Origin: Karalla daura
Lineage: Eukaryota; Chordata; Actinopteri; Chaetodontiformes; Leiognathidae
Direction: 5' to 3'
Assembly: GCA_029224185.1 (NCBI GenBank)
Contig: JANZKI010000033.1
Span: 124,001-188,000 of the forward strand
Length of the DNA: 64,000 nucleotides
Every line of letters begins with the position of its first letter. Position 1 is the first letter of the stretch. The position numbers and the translations under genes were made by a program. The notes beneath the pieces are model-generated. The model did no database searches. It saw nothing but the letters and a program-made list of their open reading frames with translations, and was not told the origin of the DNA. This document shows positions 26,301 through 38,701 of this stretch, piece after piece.

Positions 26301-27002
26301 ACTTTTTCAAAGCGCTTTTCCCCGCAGTCTCCCATGCAGGGAGCTGTAAACAGGCTCAACTAAGCGTTCGAAACACTTTTCAGGCCTGTTGCTGCACTGC
26401 GTATGGGCCAATGGTGCACGTATCAACAAACTTTTTCAAAGCGCTGGTCCCCACAGTCTCCCATGCAGGGGGCTGTAAGCAGGCTCAACTAAGCGTTCTA
26501 AACACTTTTCAGGCCTGTTGCTGCACTGCGTATGGGCCAATGGTGCACAAATCAACAAACTTTTTTGTTTGTTTTTGTTTGTGAACAAACTTTTTCAAAG
26601 CGCTTGTCCCCGCAGTCTCCGATGGAGGGGGCTGTAAACGGGCTCAACTAAGCGTTCTAAACACTTTCGAGGCCTGTTGCTGCACTGCGTATGGGCCAAT
26701 GGTGCACGTATCAACAAACTTTTTCAAAGCCTTTTTCCCCGCAGTCTCCTATGCAGGGGGCTGTAAGCAGGCTCAACTAAGCGTTCTAAACACTTTTCAG
26801 GCCTGTTGCTGCACTGCGTATGGGCCAATGGTGCACGTATCAACAAACTTTTTCAAAGCCCTTTTCCCCGCAGTCTCCAATGCAGGGGTCTGTAAACGGG
26901 CTCAACTAAGCGTTCTAAACACTTTTCAGGCCTGTTGCTGCACTGCGTATGGGCCAATGGTGCACGTATCAACAAACTTTTTCAAAGCGCTTGTCCCCGC
27001 AG
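20387..27002 (+). repeat. Higher-order repeat, 7,039-bp offset, second copy
   Basis: Second copy of 13,348-19,963, carrying the same private markers: the extra A near 26,059 and GATGGAGGGGG near 26,622. Because 5.0-8.5 kb, 14.0-17.5 kb and 21.0-24.5 kb are all related through the two offsets, that 3.5-kb core is present three times in the window. Confidence 0.92.
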
Positions 27003-28222
27003 AATCCCATGTAGGGGGCTGCAAACAGGCTCAACTAAGCGTTCGAAACACTTTTCAGGCCTGTTGCTGCACTGCGTATGGGCCAATGGTGCACAAATCA
27101 ACAAACTTTTTTGTTTGTTTTTGTTTGTGAACAAACTTTTTCAAAGCGCTTGTCCCCGCAGTCTCCGATGCAGGGGGCTGTAAACAGGCTCAACTAAGCG
27201 TTCTAAACACTTTTCAGGCCTGTTGCTGCACTGCGTATGGGCCAATGGTGCACGTATCAACAAACTTTTTCAAAGCGCTTTTCCCCGCAGTCTCCGATGC
27301 AGGGGGCTGTCAACAGGCTCAACTCAGCGTTCTAAACACTTTTCAGGCCTGTTGCTGCACTGCGTATGGGCCAATGGTGCACGTATCAACAAACTTTTTC
27401 AAAGCGCTGTTCCCCACAGTCTCCCATGCAGGGGGCTGTAAGGAGGCTCAACTAAGCGTTCTAAACACTTTTCAGGCCTGTTGCTGCACTGCGTATGGGC
27501 CAATGGTGCACGTATCAACAAACTTTTTCAAAGCGCTTGTCCCCGCAGTCTCCAATGCAGGGGTCTGTAAACAGGCTCAACTAAGCGTTCGAAACACTTT
27601 TCAGGCCTGTTGCTGCACTGCGTATGGGCCAATGGTGCACGAATCAACAAACTTTTTTGTTTGTTTTTGTTTGTCAACAAACTTTTTCAAAGCGCTTGTC
27701 CCCGCAGTCTCCTATGCAGGGGGCTGTAAACAGGCTCAACTAAGCGTCCTAAACACTTTTCAGGCCTGTTGCTGCACTGCGTGTGGGCCAATGGTGCACG
27801 TATCAACAAACTTTTTCAAAGCGCTTTTCCCCGCAGTCTCCAATGCAGGGAGCTGTAAACAGGCTCAACTAAGCGTTCGAAACACTTTTCAGGCCTGTTG
27901 CTGCATTGCGTATAGGCCAATGGTGCACGTATCAACAAACTTTTTCAAAGCCTTTTTCCCCGCAGTCTCCTATGCAGGGGGCTGTAAGCAGGCTCAACTA
28001 AGCGTTCGAAACACTTTTCAGGCCTGTTGCTGCACTGCGTATGGGCCAATGGTGCACGTATCAACAAACTTTTTCAAAGCGCTTGTCCCCGCAGAATCCC
28101 ATGTAGGGGGCTGCAAACAGGCTCAACTAAGCGTTCGAAACACTTTTCAGGCCTGTTGCTGCACTGCGTATGGGCCAATGGTGCACAAATCAACAAACTT
28201 TTTTGTTTGTTTTTGTTTGTGA

Positions 28223-31200
28223 ACAAACTTTTTCAAAGCGCTTGTCCCCGCAGTCTCCGATGCAGGGGGCTGTAAACAGGCTCAACTAAGCGTTCTAAAC
28301 ACTTTTCAGGCCTGTTGCTGCACTGCGTATGGGCCAATGGTGCACGTATCAACAAACTTTTTCAAAGCGCTTTTCCCCGCAGTCTCCCATGCAGGGGGCT
28401 TTAAACAGGCTCAACTAAGCGTTCCAAACACTTTTCAGGCCTGTTGCTGCACTGCGTATGGGCCAATAGTGCACGTATCAACAAACTTTTTCAAAGCGCT
28501 GTTCCCCGCAGTCTCCCATGCAGGGGGCTGTCAGCAGGCTCAACTACGCGTTCTAAACACTTTTCAGGCCTGTTGCTGCACTGCGTATGGGCCAATGGTG
28601 CATGTGTCAACAAATTTTTTCAAAGCGCTATTCCCCGCAGTCTCCTATGCAGGGGGCTGTAAACAGGCTCAACTAAGCGTTCTAAACACTTTTCAGGCCT
28701 GTTGCTGCTCTGCGTATGGGCCAATGGTGCATGTATCAACAAATTTTTTCAAAGCGCTATTCCCCGCAGTCTCCTATGCAGGGGGCTGTAAACAGGCTCA
28801 ACTAAGCGTTCTAAACACTTTTCAGGCCTGTTGCTGCACTGCGTATGGGCCAATGGTGCACGTCTCAACAAACTTTTTCAAAGCGCTTTTCCGCGCAGTC
28901 TCCGATGCAGGGGGCTGTAAGCAGGCTCAACTAAGCGTTCTAAACACTTTTCAGGCCTGTTGCTGCACTGCGTATGGGCCAATGGTGCACGAATCAACAA
29001 ACTTTTTTGTTTGTTTTTGTTTGTCAACAAACTTTTTCAAAGCGCTTGTCCCCGCAGTCTCCTATGCAGGGGGCTGTAAACAGGCTCAACTAAGCGTCCT
29101 AAACACTTTTCAGGCCTGTTGCTGCACTGCATGTGGGCAAATGGTGCACATATCAACAAACTTTTTCAAAGCGCTTTTCCCCGCAGTCTCCCATGCAGGG
29201 GGCTGTAATCAGGCTCAACAAAGCGTTCTAAACACTTTTCAGGCCTGTTGCTGCACTGCGTATGGGCCAATGGTGCACGTATCAACAAACTTTTTCAAAG
29301 CGCTTTTCCCCGCAGTCTCCCATGCAGGGAGCTGTAAACAGGCTCAACTAAGTGTTCTAAACACTTTTCAGGCCTGTTTCTGCACTGCGTATGGGCCAAT
29401 GGTGCACGAATCAACAAACTTTTTTGTTTGTTTTTGTTTGTCAACAAACTTTTTCAAAGCGCTTGTCCCCGCAGTCTCCCATGCAGGGGGCTGTAAACAG
29501 GCTCAACTAAGCGTCCTAAACACTTTTCAGGCCTGTTGCTGCACTGCGTGTGGGCCAATGGTGCACGTATCAACAAACTTTTTCAAAGCGCTTTTCCCCG
29601 CAGTCTCCCATGCAGGGAGCTGTAAACAGGCTCAACTAAGCGTTCGAAACACTTTTCAGGCCTGTTGCTGCACTGCGTATGGGCCAATGGTGCACGTATC
29701 AACAAACTTTTTCAAAGCGCTTTTCCCCGCAGTCTCCCATGCAGGGGGCTGTAAGCAGGCTCAACAAAGCGTTCTAAACACTTTTCAGGCCTTTTGCTGC
29801 ACTGCGTATGGGCCAATGGTGCACGTATCAACAAACTTTTTCAAAGCGCTTTTCCCCGCAAAATCCCATGTAGGGGGCTGAAAACAGGCTCAACAAAGCG
29901 TTCGAAACACTTTTCAGGCCTGTTGCTGCACTGCGTATGGGCCAATGGTGCACGAATCAACAAACTTTTTTGTTTGTTTTTGTTTGTCAACAAACTTTTT
30001 CAAAGCGCTTGTCCCCGCAGTCTCCCATGCAGGGGGCTGTAAGCAGGCTCAACTGAGCGTTCTAAACACTTTTCAGGCCTGTTGCTGCACTGCGTATGGG
30101 CCAATGGTGCAAGTATCAACAAACTTTTTCAAATCCCTTTTCCCCGCAGTCTCCAATGCAGGGGTCTGTAAACAGGCTCAACTAAGCGTTCTAAACACTG
30201 TTCAGGCCTGTTGCTGCACTGCGTATGGGCCAATGGTGCACGTATCAACAAACTTTTTCAAAGCGCTTGTCCCCGCAGAATCCCATGTAGGGGGCTGCAA
30301 ACAGGCTCAACTAAGCGTTCGAAACACTTTTCAGGCCTGTTGCTGCACTGCGTATGGGCCAATGGTGCACGAATCAACAAACATTTTTGTTTGTTTTTGT
30401 TTGTCAACAAAGTTTTTCAAAGCGCTTGTCCCCGCAGTCTCCTGTGCAGGGGGCTGTAAACAGGCTCAACTAAGCGTCCTCAACACTTTTCAGGCCTGTT
30501 GCTGAACTGCGTGTGGGCCAATGGTGCACGTATCAACAAACTTTTTCAAAGCGCTTGTCCCCGCAGAATCCCATGCAGGGGGCTGTAAACAGGCTCAACT
30601 AAGCGTTCTAAACACTTTTCAGGCCTGTTGCTGCACTGCGTATGGGCCAATGGTGCACGTCTCAACAAACTTTTTCAAAGCGCTTTTCCGCGCAGTCTCC
30701 GATGCAGGGGGCTGTAAACAGGCTCAACTATGCGTTCTAAACACTTTTCAGGCCTGTTGCTGCACTGCGTATGGGCCAATGGTGCACGAATCAACAAACT
30801 TTTTTGTTTGTTTTTGTTTGTCAACAAACTTTTTCAAAGCGCTTGTCCCCGCAGTCTCCGATGCAGGGGGCTGCAAACAGGCTAAACTATGCGTCCTAAA
30901 CACTTTTCAGGCCTGTTGCTGCACTGCGTATGGGCCAATGGTGCACGTATCAACAAACTTTTTCAAAGCGCTTGTCCCTGCAGAATCCCATGCAGGGGGC
31001 GGCAAACAGGCTCAACTAAGCGTTCTAAACACTTTTCAGGCCTGTTGCTGCACTGCGTATGGGCCAATGGTGCACGTATCAACAAACTTTTTCAAAGCGC
31101 TGTTCCCCGTAGTCTCCTATGCAGGGGGCTGTAAACAGGCTCAACTAAGCGTTCTAAACACTTTTAAGGCCTGTTGCTGCACTGCGTAGGGCCAATGGTG

Positions 31201-32164
31201 CATGTATCAAAAAACTTTTTCAAAGCGCTTTTCCCCGCAGTCTCCTATGCAGGGGGCTGTAAACAAGCTGAACTAAGCGTTCTAAACACTTTTCAGGCCT
31301 GTTGCTGCACTGCGTATGGGCCAATGGTGCACGTATCAACAAACTTTTTCAAAGCGCTGTTCCCCCTAGTCTCCTATGCAGGGGGCTGTAAACAGGCTCA
31401 ACTAAGCGTTCTAAACACTTTTAAGGCCTGTTGCTGCACTGCGTGTTCGCCAATGGCGCACGTATCAACAAACTTTTTCAAAGCGCTGTTCCCCGCAGTC
31501 TCCTATGCAGGGGGCTGTCAACAGGCTCAACTAAGCGTCCTAAACACTTTTCAGGCCTGTTGCTGCACTGCGTTTGGGCCAATGGTGCACGTATCAACAA
31601 ACTTTTTCAAAGCGCTGTTCCCCGCAGAATCCCATGCAGGGGGCTGTAAATAGGCTCAACTAAGCGTTCGAAACACTTTTCAGGCCTGTTGCTGCACTGC
31701 GTATGGGCCAATGGTGCATGTATCAACAAACTTTTTCAAAGCGCTTGTCCCCCCAGTCTCCTATGCAGGGGGCTGGAAACAGGCTCAACTAAGCGTTCTA
31801 AACACTCTTCAGGCCTGTTGCTGCACTGCGTATGGGCCAATGGTGCATGTATCAACACACTTTTTCAAAGCGCTTTTACCCGCAGTCTCCTATGCAGGGG
31901 GCTGTAAACAGGCTCAACTAAGCGTTCTAAACACTTTTCAGGCCTGTTGCTGCACTGCGTATTGGCCAATGGCGCACGTATCAACAAACTTTTTCAAAGC
32001 GCTTTTCCCCACAGTCTCCCATGCAGGGGGCTGTAAGCAGGCTCAACTAGGCGTTCTAAACACTTTTCAGGCCTGTTGCTGCACTGCGTATGGGCCAATG
32101 GTGCACGTATCAACAAACTTTTTCAAAGCCCTTTTCCCCGCAGTCTCCAATGCAGGGGTCTGTG
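28223..32164 (+). repeat. Transition zone of the left array with diverged monomers
   Basis: Past 28.2 kb the TGA-type 159-bp monomer stops appearing and only scattered TCA-type copies remain (near 29,005, 29,425, 29,970, 30,390 and 30,810). Monomers carry more private changes, such as ACATTTTTGTTTG and ACAAAGTTTTTC near 30,380-30,415, TTGCTGAACTG near 30,500 and GCGTGTTCGCC near 31,441. This higher divergence contrasts with the near-identity of blocks in 1-27 kb. It fits an older layer of the array flanking a recently homogenised one. No non-satellite sequence is inserted here. Confidence 0.75.
31195..32000 (+). repeat. Block repeated at 3,403-bp offset, first copy
   Basis: Six monomers, including the ATCAAAAAAC monomer, one with TTCCCCCTAGTC, one with AGTCTCCTATGCAGGG preceded by TCCCCCC, and one with ATCAACACACTTTTTC, recur in the same order at about 34,598-35,403. 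Several scattered base differences separate the copies, for example GCATGTATC versus GCACGTATC near the start and GTGTTCGCC versus GTATGGGCC, so this duplication is older than the large ones upstream. Confidence 0.8.
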
Positions 32165-33299
32165 AACAGGCTCAACTAAGCGTTCTAAACACTTTTCAGG
32201 CCTGTTGCTGCACTGTGTATGGGCCAATGGTGCACGAATCAACAAACTTTTTCAAAGCGCTTGTCCCCGCAGAATCCCATGTAGGGGGCTGCAAACAGGC
32301 TCAACTAAGCGTTCGAAACACTTTTCAGGCCTGTTGCTGCACTGCGTATGGGCCAATGGTGCACGAATCAACAAACTTTTTTGTTTGTTTTTGTTTGTCA
32401 ACAAACTTTTTCAAAGCGCTTGTCCCCGCAGTCTCCTATGCAGGGGGCTGTAAACAGGCTCAACTAAGCGTCCTTAACACTTTTCAGGCCTGTTGCTGCA
32501 CTGCGTATGGGCAATGGTGCACGTATCAACAAACTTTTTCAAAGCGCTTGTCCCCGCAGTCTCCGATGCGGGGGGCTGTAAACGGGCTCAACTAAGCGTT
32601 CTAAACACTTTTCAGGCCTGTTGCTGCACTGCGTATGGGCAATGGTGCACGTATCAACAAACTTTTTCAAAGCAGTTGTCCCCGCAGAATCCCATGCAGG
32701 GGGCTGTAAACAGGCTCAACGAAGCGTTCTAAACACTTTTCAGGCCTGTTGCTGCACTGCGTATGGGCAATGGTGCACGTATCAACAAACTTTTTCAAAG
32801 CGCTTGTCCCCGCAGAATCCCATGCAGGGGGCTGTAAACAGGCTCAACTAAGCGTTCGAAACACTTTTCAGGCCTGTTGCTGCACTGCGTATGGGCCAAT
32901 GGTGCATGTATCAACAAACTTTTTCAAAGCGCTTTTCCCCGCAGTCTCCTATGCAGTGGATGCAAATAGGCTCAACTAAGCGTTCAAAACACTTTTCAGG
33001 CCTGTTGCTACACTGCGGATGGGCCAATGACGCACGTATCAACAAACTTTTTCAAAGCGCTTTTCCCCGCAGTCTCCTATGCAGGGGGCTGCAAACAGGC
33101 TCAACTAAGCGTTCTAAACACTTTTCAGGCCTGTTGCTGCACTGCGTATGGGCAATGGTGCACGTATCAACAAACTTTTTCAAAGCGCTTTTCCCCGCAG
33201 TCTCCGATGCAGGGGGCTGTAAACAGGCTCAACAAAGCGTTCTAAACACTTTTCAGGCCTGTTGCTGCACTGCGTATGGGCCAATGGTGCACGTATCAA
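32165..33299 (+). repeat. Triplicated 1.1-kb higher-order repeat, copy A
   Basis: This block recurs at 33,479-34,613 (offset 1,314 bp) and at 35,697-36,702 (a further 2,218 bp). It contains one 159-bp TCA-type monomer, several 128-bp monomers with GGGCAATGG, and a rare monomer with GCAGTGGATGCAAATAGG. Copies B and C share AAAGCCGTTGTCC where copy A has AAAGCAGTTGTCC, so B and C are closer to each other at that site. The copy ends where ATCAACAAAC here meets ATCAAAAAAC in copy B. Confidence 0.88.
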
Positions 33300-33478
33300 C
33301 AAACTTTTTCAAAGCGCTTGTCCCTGCAGAATCCCATGCAGGGGTGGCAAACAGGCTTAACTAAGCGTTCTAAACACTTTTCAGGCCTGTTGCTGCACGG
33401 CGTATGGGCCAATGGTGCACGTATCAACAAACTTTTTCAAAGCCCTTTTCCCCGTAGTCTCCTATGCAGGGGGCTGTA

Positions 33479-34613
33479 AACAGGCTCAACTAAGCGTTCT
33501 AAACACTTTTCAGGCCTGTTGCTGCACTGTGTATGGGCCAATGGTGCACGAATCAACAAACTTTTTCAAAGTGCTTGTCCCCGCAGAATCCCATGTAGGG
33601 GGCTGCAAACAGGCTCAACTAAGCGTTCGAAACACTTTTCAGGCCTGTTGCTGCACTGCGTATGGGCCAATGGTGCACGAATCAACAAACTTTTTTGTTT
33701 GTTTTTGTTTGTCAACAAACTTTTTCAAAGCGCTTGTCCCCGCAGTCTCCTATGCAGGGGGCTGTAAACAGGCTCAACTAAGCGTCCTTAACACTTTTCA
33801 GGCCTGTTGCTGCACTGCGTATGGGCAATGGTGCACGTATCAACAAACTTTTTCAAAGCGCTTGTCCCCGCAGTCTCCGATGCGGGGGGCTGTAAACGGG
33901 CTCAACTAAGCGTTCTAAACACTTTTCAGGCCTGTTGCTGCACTGCGTATGGGCAATGGTGCACGTATCAACAAACTTTTTCAAAGCCGTTGTCCCCGCA
34001 GAATCCCATGCAGGGGGCTGTAAACAGGCTCAACGAAGCGTTCTAAACACTTTTCAGGCCTGTTGCTGCACTGCGTATGGGCAATGGTGCACGTATCAAC
34101 AAACTTTTTCAAAGCGCTTGTCCCCGCAGAATCCCATGCAGGGGGCTGTAAACAGGCTCAACTAAGCGTTCGAAACACTTTTCAGGCCTGTTGCTGCACT
34201 GCGTATGGGCCAATGGTGCATGTATCAACAAACTTTTTCAAAGCGCTTTTCCCCGCAGTCTCCTATGCAGTGGATGCAAATAGGCTCAACTAAGCGTTCA
34301 AAACACTTTTCAGGCCTGTTGCTACACTGCGGATGGGCCAATGACGCACGTATCAACAAACTTTTTCAAAGCGCTTTTCCCCGCAGTCTCCTATGCAGGG
34401 GGCTGCAAACAGGCTCAACTAAGCGTTCTAAACACTTTTCAGGCCTGTTGCTGCACTGCGTATGGGCAATGGTGCACGTATCAACAAACTTTTTCAAAGC
34501 GCTTTTCCCCGCAGTCTCCGATGCAGGGGGCTGTAAACAGGCTCAACAAAGCGTTCTAAACACTTTTCAGGCCTGTTGCTGCACTGCGTATGGGCCAATG
34601 GTGCACGTATCAA
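33479..34613 (+). repeat. Triplicated 1.1-kb higher-order repeat, copy B
   Basis: Second copy, same orientation and monomer order as copy A. Its right end joins the ATCAAAAAAC monomer that starts the 3,403-bp block, so two higher-order units are spliced together here. Confidence 0.88.
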
Positions 34614-35403
34614 AAAACTTTTTCAAAGCGCTTTTCCCCGCAGTCTCCTATGCAGGGGGCTGTAAACAAGCTGAACTAAGCGTTCTAAACACTTTTCAGG
34701 CCTGTTGCTGCACTGCGTATGGGCCAATGGTGCACGTATCAACAAACTTTTTCAAAGCGCTGTTCCCCCTAGTCTCCTATGCAGGGGGCTGTAAACAGGC
34801 TCAACTAAGCGTTCTAAACACTTTTAAGGCCTGTTGCTGCACTGCGTATGGGCCAATGGTGCACGTATCAACAAACTTTTTCAAAGCGCTGTTCCCCGCA
34901 GTCTCCTATGCAGGGGGCTGTCAACAGGCTCAACTAAGCGTCCTAAACACTTTTCAGGCCTGTTGCTGCACTGCGTTTGGGCCAATGGTGCACGTATCAA
35001 CAAACTTTTTCAAAGCGCTGTTCCCCGCAGAATCCCATGCAGGGGGCTGTAAATAGGCTCAACTAAGCGTTCGAAACACTTTTCAGGCCTGTTGCTGCAC
35101 TGCGTATGGGCCAATGGTGCATGTATCAACACACTTTTTCAAAGCACTTGTCCCCCCAGTCTCCTATGCAGGGGGCTGCAAACAGGCTCAACTAAGCGTT
35201 CTAAACACTCTTCAGGCCTGTTGCTGCACTGCGTATGGGCCAATGGTGCATGTATCAACACACTTTTTCAAAGCGCTTTTACCCGCAGTCTCCTAGGCAG
35301 GGGGCTGTAAACAGGCTCAACTAAGCGTTCTAAACACTTTTCAGGCCTGTTGCTGCACTGCGTATTGGCCAATGGCGCACGTATCAACAAACTTTTTCAA
35401 AGC
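34598..35403 (+). repeat. Block repeated at 3,403-bp offset, second copy
   Basis: Second copy of 31,195-32,000 in the same orientation. One private change, CCTAGGCAGG near 35,293, puts a TAG in the otherwise open frame, an example of the stops that accumulate freely. Confidence 0.8.
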
Positions 35404-35696
35404 GCTTTTCCCCGCAGTCTCCTATGCAGGGGGCTGCAAACAGGCTCAACTAAGCGTTCTAAACACTTTTCAGGCCTGTTGCTGCACTGCGTATGGACCA
35501 ATGGTGCACGTATCAACAAACTTTTTCAAAGCGCTTGTCCCCGCAGAATCCCATGCAGGGGGCTGCAAACAGGCTCAACTACGCGTTCCAAACACTTTTC
35601 AGGCCTGTTGCTGCACTGCGTATGGGCCAATGGTGCACGTATCAACAAACTTTTTCAAAGCCCTTTTCCCCGCAGTCTCCAATGCAGGGGTCTGTG

Positions 35697-36702
35697 AACA
35701 GGCTCAACTAAGCGTTCTAAACACTTTTCAGGCCTGTTGCTGCACTGTGTATGGGCCAATGGTGCACGAATCAACAAACTTTTTCAAAGCGCTTGTCCCC
35801 GCAGAATCCCATGTAGGGGGCTGCAAACAGGCTCAACTAAGCGTTCGAAACACTTTTCAGGCCTGTTGCTGCACTGCGTATGGGCCAATGGTGCACGAAT
35901 CAACAAACTTTTTTGTTTGTTTTTGTTTGTCAACAAACTTTTTCAAAGCGCTTGTCCCCGCAGTCTCCTATGCAGGGGGCTGTAAACAGGCTCAACTACG
36001 CGTCCTTAACACTTTTCAGGCCTGTTGCTGCACTGCGTATGGGCAATGGTGCACGTATCAACAAACTTTTTCAAAGCGCTTGTCCCCGCAGTCTCCGATG
36101 CGGGGGGCTGTAAACGGGCTCAACTAAGCGTTCTAAACACTTTTCAGGCCTGTTGCTGCACTGCGTATGGGCAATGGTGCACGTATCAACAAACTTTTTC
36201 AAAGCCGTTGTCCCCGCAGAATCCCATGCAGGGGGCTGTAAACAGGCTCAACGAAGCGTTCTAAACACTTTTCAGGCCTGTTGCTGCACTGCGTATGGGC
36301 AATGGTGCACGTATCAACAAACTTTTTCAAAGCGCTTGTCCCCGCAGAATCCCATGCAGGGGGCTGTAAACAGGCTCAACTAAGCGTTCGAAACACTTTT
36401 CAGGCCTGTTGCTGCACTGCGTATGGGCCAATGGTGCATGTATCAACAAACTTTTTCAAAGCGCTTTTCCCCGCAGTCTCCTATGCAGTGGATGCAAATA
36501 GGCTCAACTAAGCGTTCTAAACACTTTTCAGGCCTGTTGCTACACTGCGTATGGGCCAATGACGCACGTATCAACAAACTTTTTCAAAGCGCTTTTCCCC
36601 GCAGTCTCCTATGCAGGGGGCTGCAAACAGGCTCAACTAAGCGTTCTAAACACTTTTCAGGCCTGTTGCTGCACTGCGTATGGGCAATGGTGCACGTATC
36701 AA
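35697..36702 (+). repeat. Triplicated 1.1-kb higher-order repeat, copy C (shorter)
   Basis: Third copy, about 130 bp shorter on the right than A and B. It carries CTACGCGTCC near 36,000 where the others have CTAAGCGTCC. It ends at an ATCAAAAAAC monomer, as copy B does, suggesting that this monomer boundary was used repeatedly in exchanges. Confidence 0.85.
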
Positions 36703-37975
36703 AAAACTTTTTCAAAGCGCTTTTCCCCGCAGTCTCCAATGCAGGGGTCTGTGAACAGGCTCAACTAAGCGTTCTAAACACTTTTCAGGCCTGTTGCTGC
36801 ACTGCGTATGGGCCAATGTTGCACGAATCAACAAACTTTTTCAAAGCGCTTGTCCCCGCAGAATCCCATGTAGGGGGCTGCAAACAGGCTCAACTAAGCG
36901 TTCTAAACACTTTTCAGGCCTGTTGCTGCACTGCGTATGGGCCAATGGTGCATGTATCAAAAAACTTTTTCAAAGCGCTTTTCCCCGCCGTCTCCTATGC
37001 AGGGGGCTGTAAACAAGCTCAACTAAACGTTCTAAACACTTTTCAGGCCTGTTTTTGCACTGCGTATGGGCCAATGGTGCACGCATCAACAAACTTTTTC
37101 AAAGCCCTTTTCCCCGCAGTCTCCAATGCAGGGGTCTGTGAACAGGCTCAACTAAGCGTTCTAAACACTTTTCAGGCCTGTTGCTGCACTGCGTATGGGC
37201 CAATGTTGCACGAATCAACAAACTTTTTCAAAGCGCTTGTCCCCGCAGAATCCCATGTAGGGGGCTGCAAACAGGCTCAACTAAGCGTTCGAAACACTTT
37301 TCAGGCCTATTGCTGCACTGCGTATGGGCAATGGTGCACGTATCAAAAAACTTTTTCAAAGCGCTTTTCCCCGCAGTCTCCAATGCAGGGGTCTGTGAAC
37401 AGGCTCAACTAAGCGTTCTAAACACTTTTCAGGCCTGTTGCTGCACTGCGTATGGGCCAATGTTGCACGAATCAACAAACTTTTTCAAAGCGCTTGTCCC
37501 CGCAGAATCCCATGTAGGGGGCTGCAAACAGGCTCAACTAAGCGTTCTAAACACTTTTCAGGCCTGTTGCTGCACTGCGTATGGGCCAATGGTGCATGTA
37601 TCAAAAAACTTTTTCAAAGCGCTTTTCCCCGCCGTCTCCTATGCAGGGGGCTGTAAACAAGCTCAACTAAACGTTCTAAACACTTTTCAGGCCTGTTTTT
37701 GCACTGCGTATGGGCCAATGGTGCACGCATCAACAAACTTTTTCAAAGCCCTTTTCCCCGCAGTCTCCAATGCAGGGGTCTGTGAACAGGCTCAACTAAG
37801 CGTTCTAAACACTTTTCAGGCCTGTTGCTGCACTGCGTATGGGCCAATGTTGCACGAATCAACAAACTTTTTCAAAGCGCTTGTCCCCGCAGAATCCCAT
37901 GTAGGGGGCTGCAAACAGGCTCAACTAAGCGTTCGAAACACTTTTCAGGCCTATTGCTGCACTGCGTATGGGCCA
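36688..37975 (+). repeat. 644-bp tandem duplication
   Basis: Two adjacent five-monomer units (four of 129 bp and one of 128 bp = 644 bp) lie at about 36,688-37,331 and 37,332-37,975. Both contain CCAATGTTGCACG, CCCGCCGTCTCC, CAGGCCTGTTTTTGC and CAGGCCTATTGC variants in the same order. Confidence 0.88.
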
Positions 37976-38701
37976 ATGGTGCACGAATCAACGAACTTTT
38001 TTGTTTGTTTTTGTTTGTCAACAAACTTTTTCAAAGCGCTTGTCCCCGCAGTCTCCTATGCAGGGGGCTGTAAACAGGCTCAACTAAGCGTCCTAAACAC
38101 TTTTCAGGCCTCTTGCTGCACTGCGTCTGGGCCAATGGTGCACGTATCAACAAACTTTTTCAAAGCGCTTGTCCCCGCAGTCTCCGATGCAGGGGGCTGT
38201 AAACAGGCTCAACGAAGAGTTCTAAACACTTTTCAGGCCTGTTGCTGCACTGCGTATGGGCAATGGTGTACGTATCAACAAACTTTTTCAAAGCGCTTGT
38301 CCCCGCAGAATCCCATGCAGGGGGCTGTAAACAGGCTCAACTAAGCGTTCGAAACACTTTTCAGGCCTGTTGCTGCACTGCGTATGGGCCAGTGGTGCAT
38401 GTATCAACAAACTTTTTCAAAGCGCTTGTCCCCCCAGTCTCCTATGCAGGGGGCTGTAAACAGGCTCAACTAAGCGTTCTAAACACTTTTCAGGCCTGTT
38501 GCTGCACTGCGTATGGGCCAATGGTGCATGTATCAACACACTTTTTCAAAGCGCTTTTACCCGCAGTCTCCTATGCAGGGGGCTGTAAACAGGCTCAACT
38601 AAGCGTTCTAAACACTTTTCAGGCCTGTTGCTGCACTGCGTATTGGCCAATGGCGCACGTATCAACAAACTTTTTCAAAGCGCTGTTCCCCGCAGTCTCC
38701 G

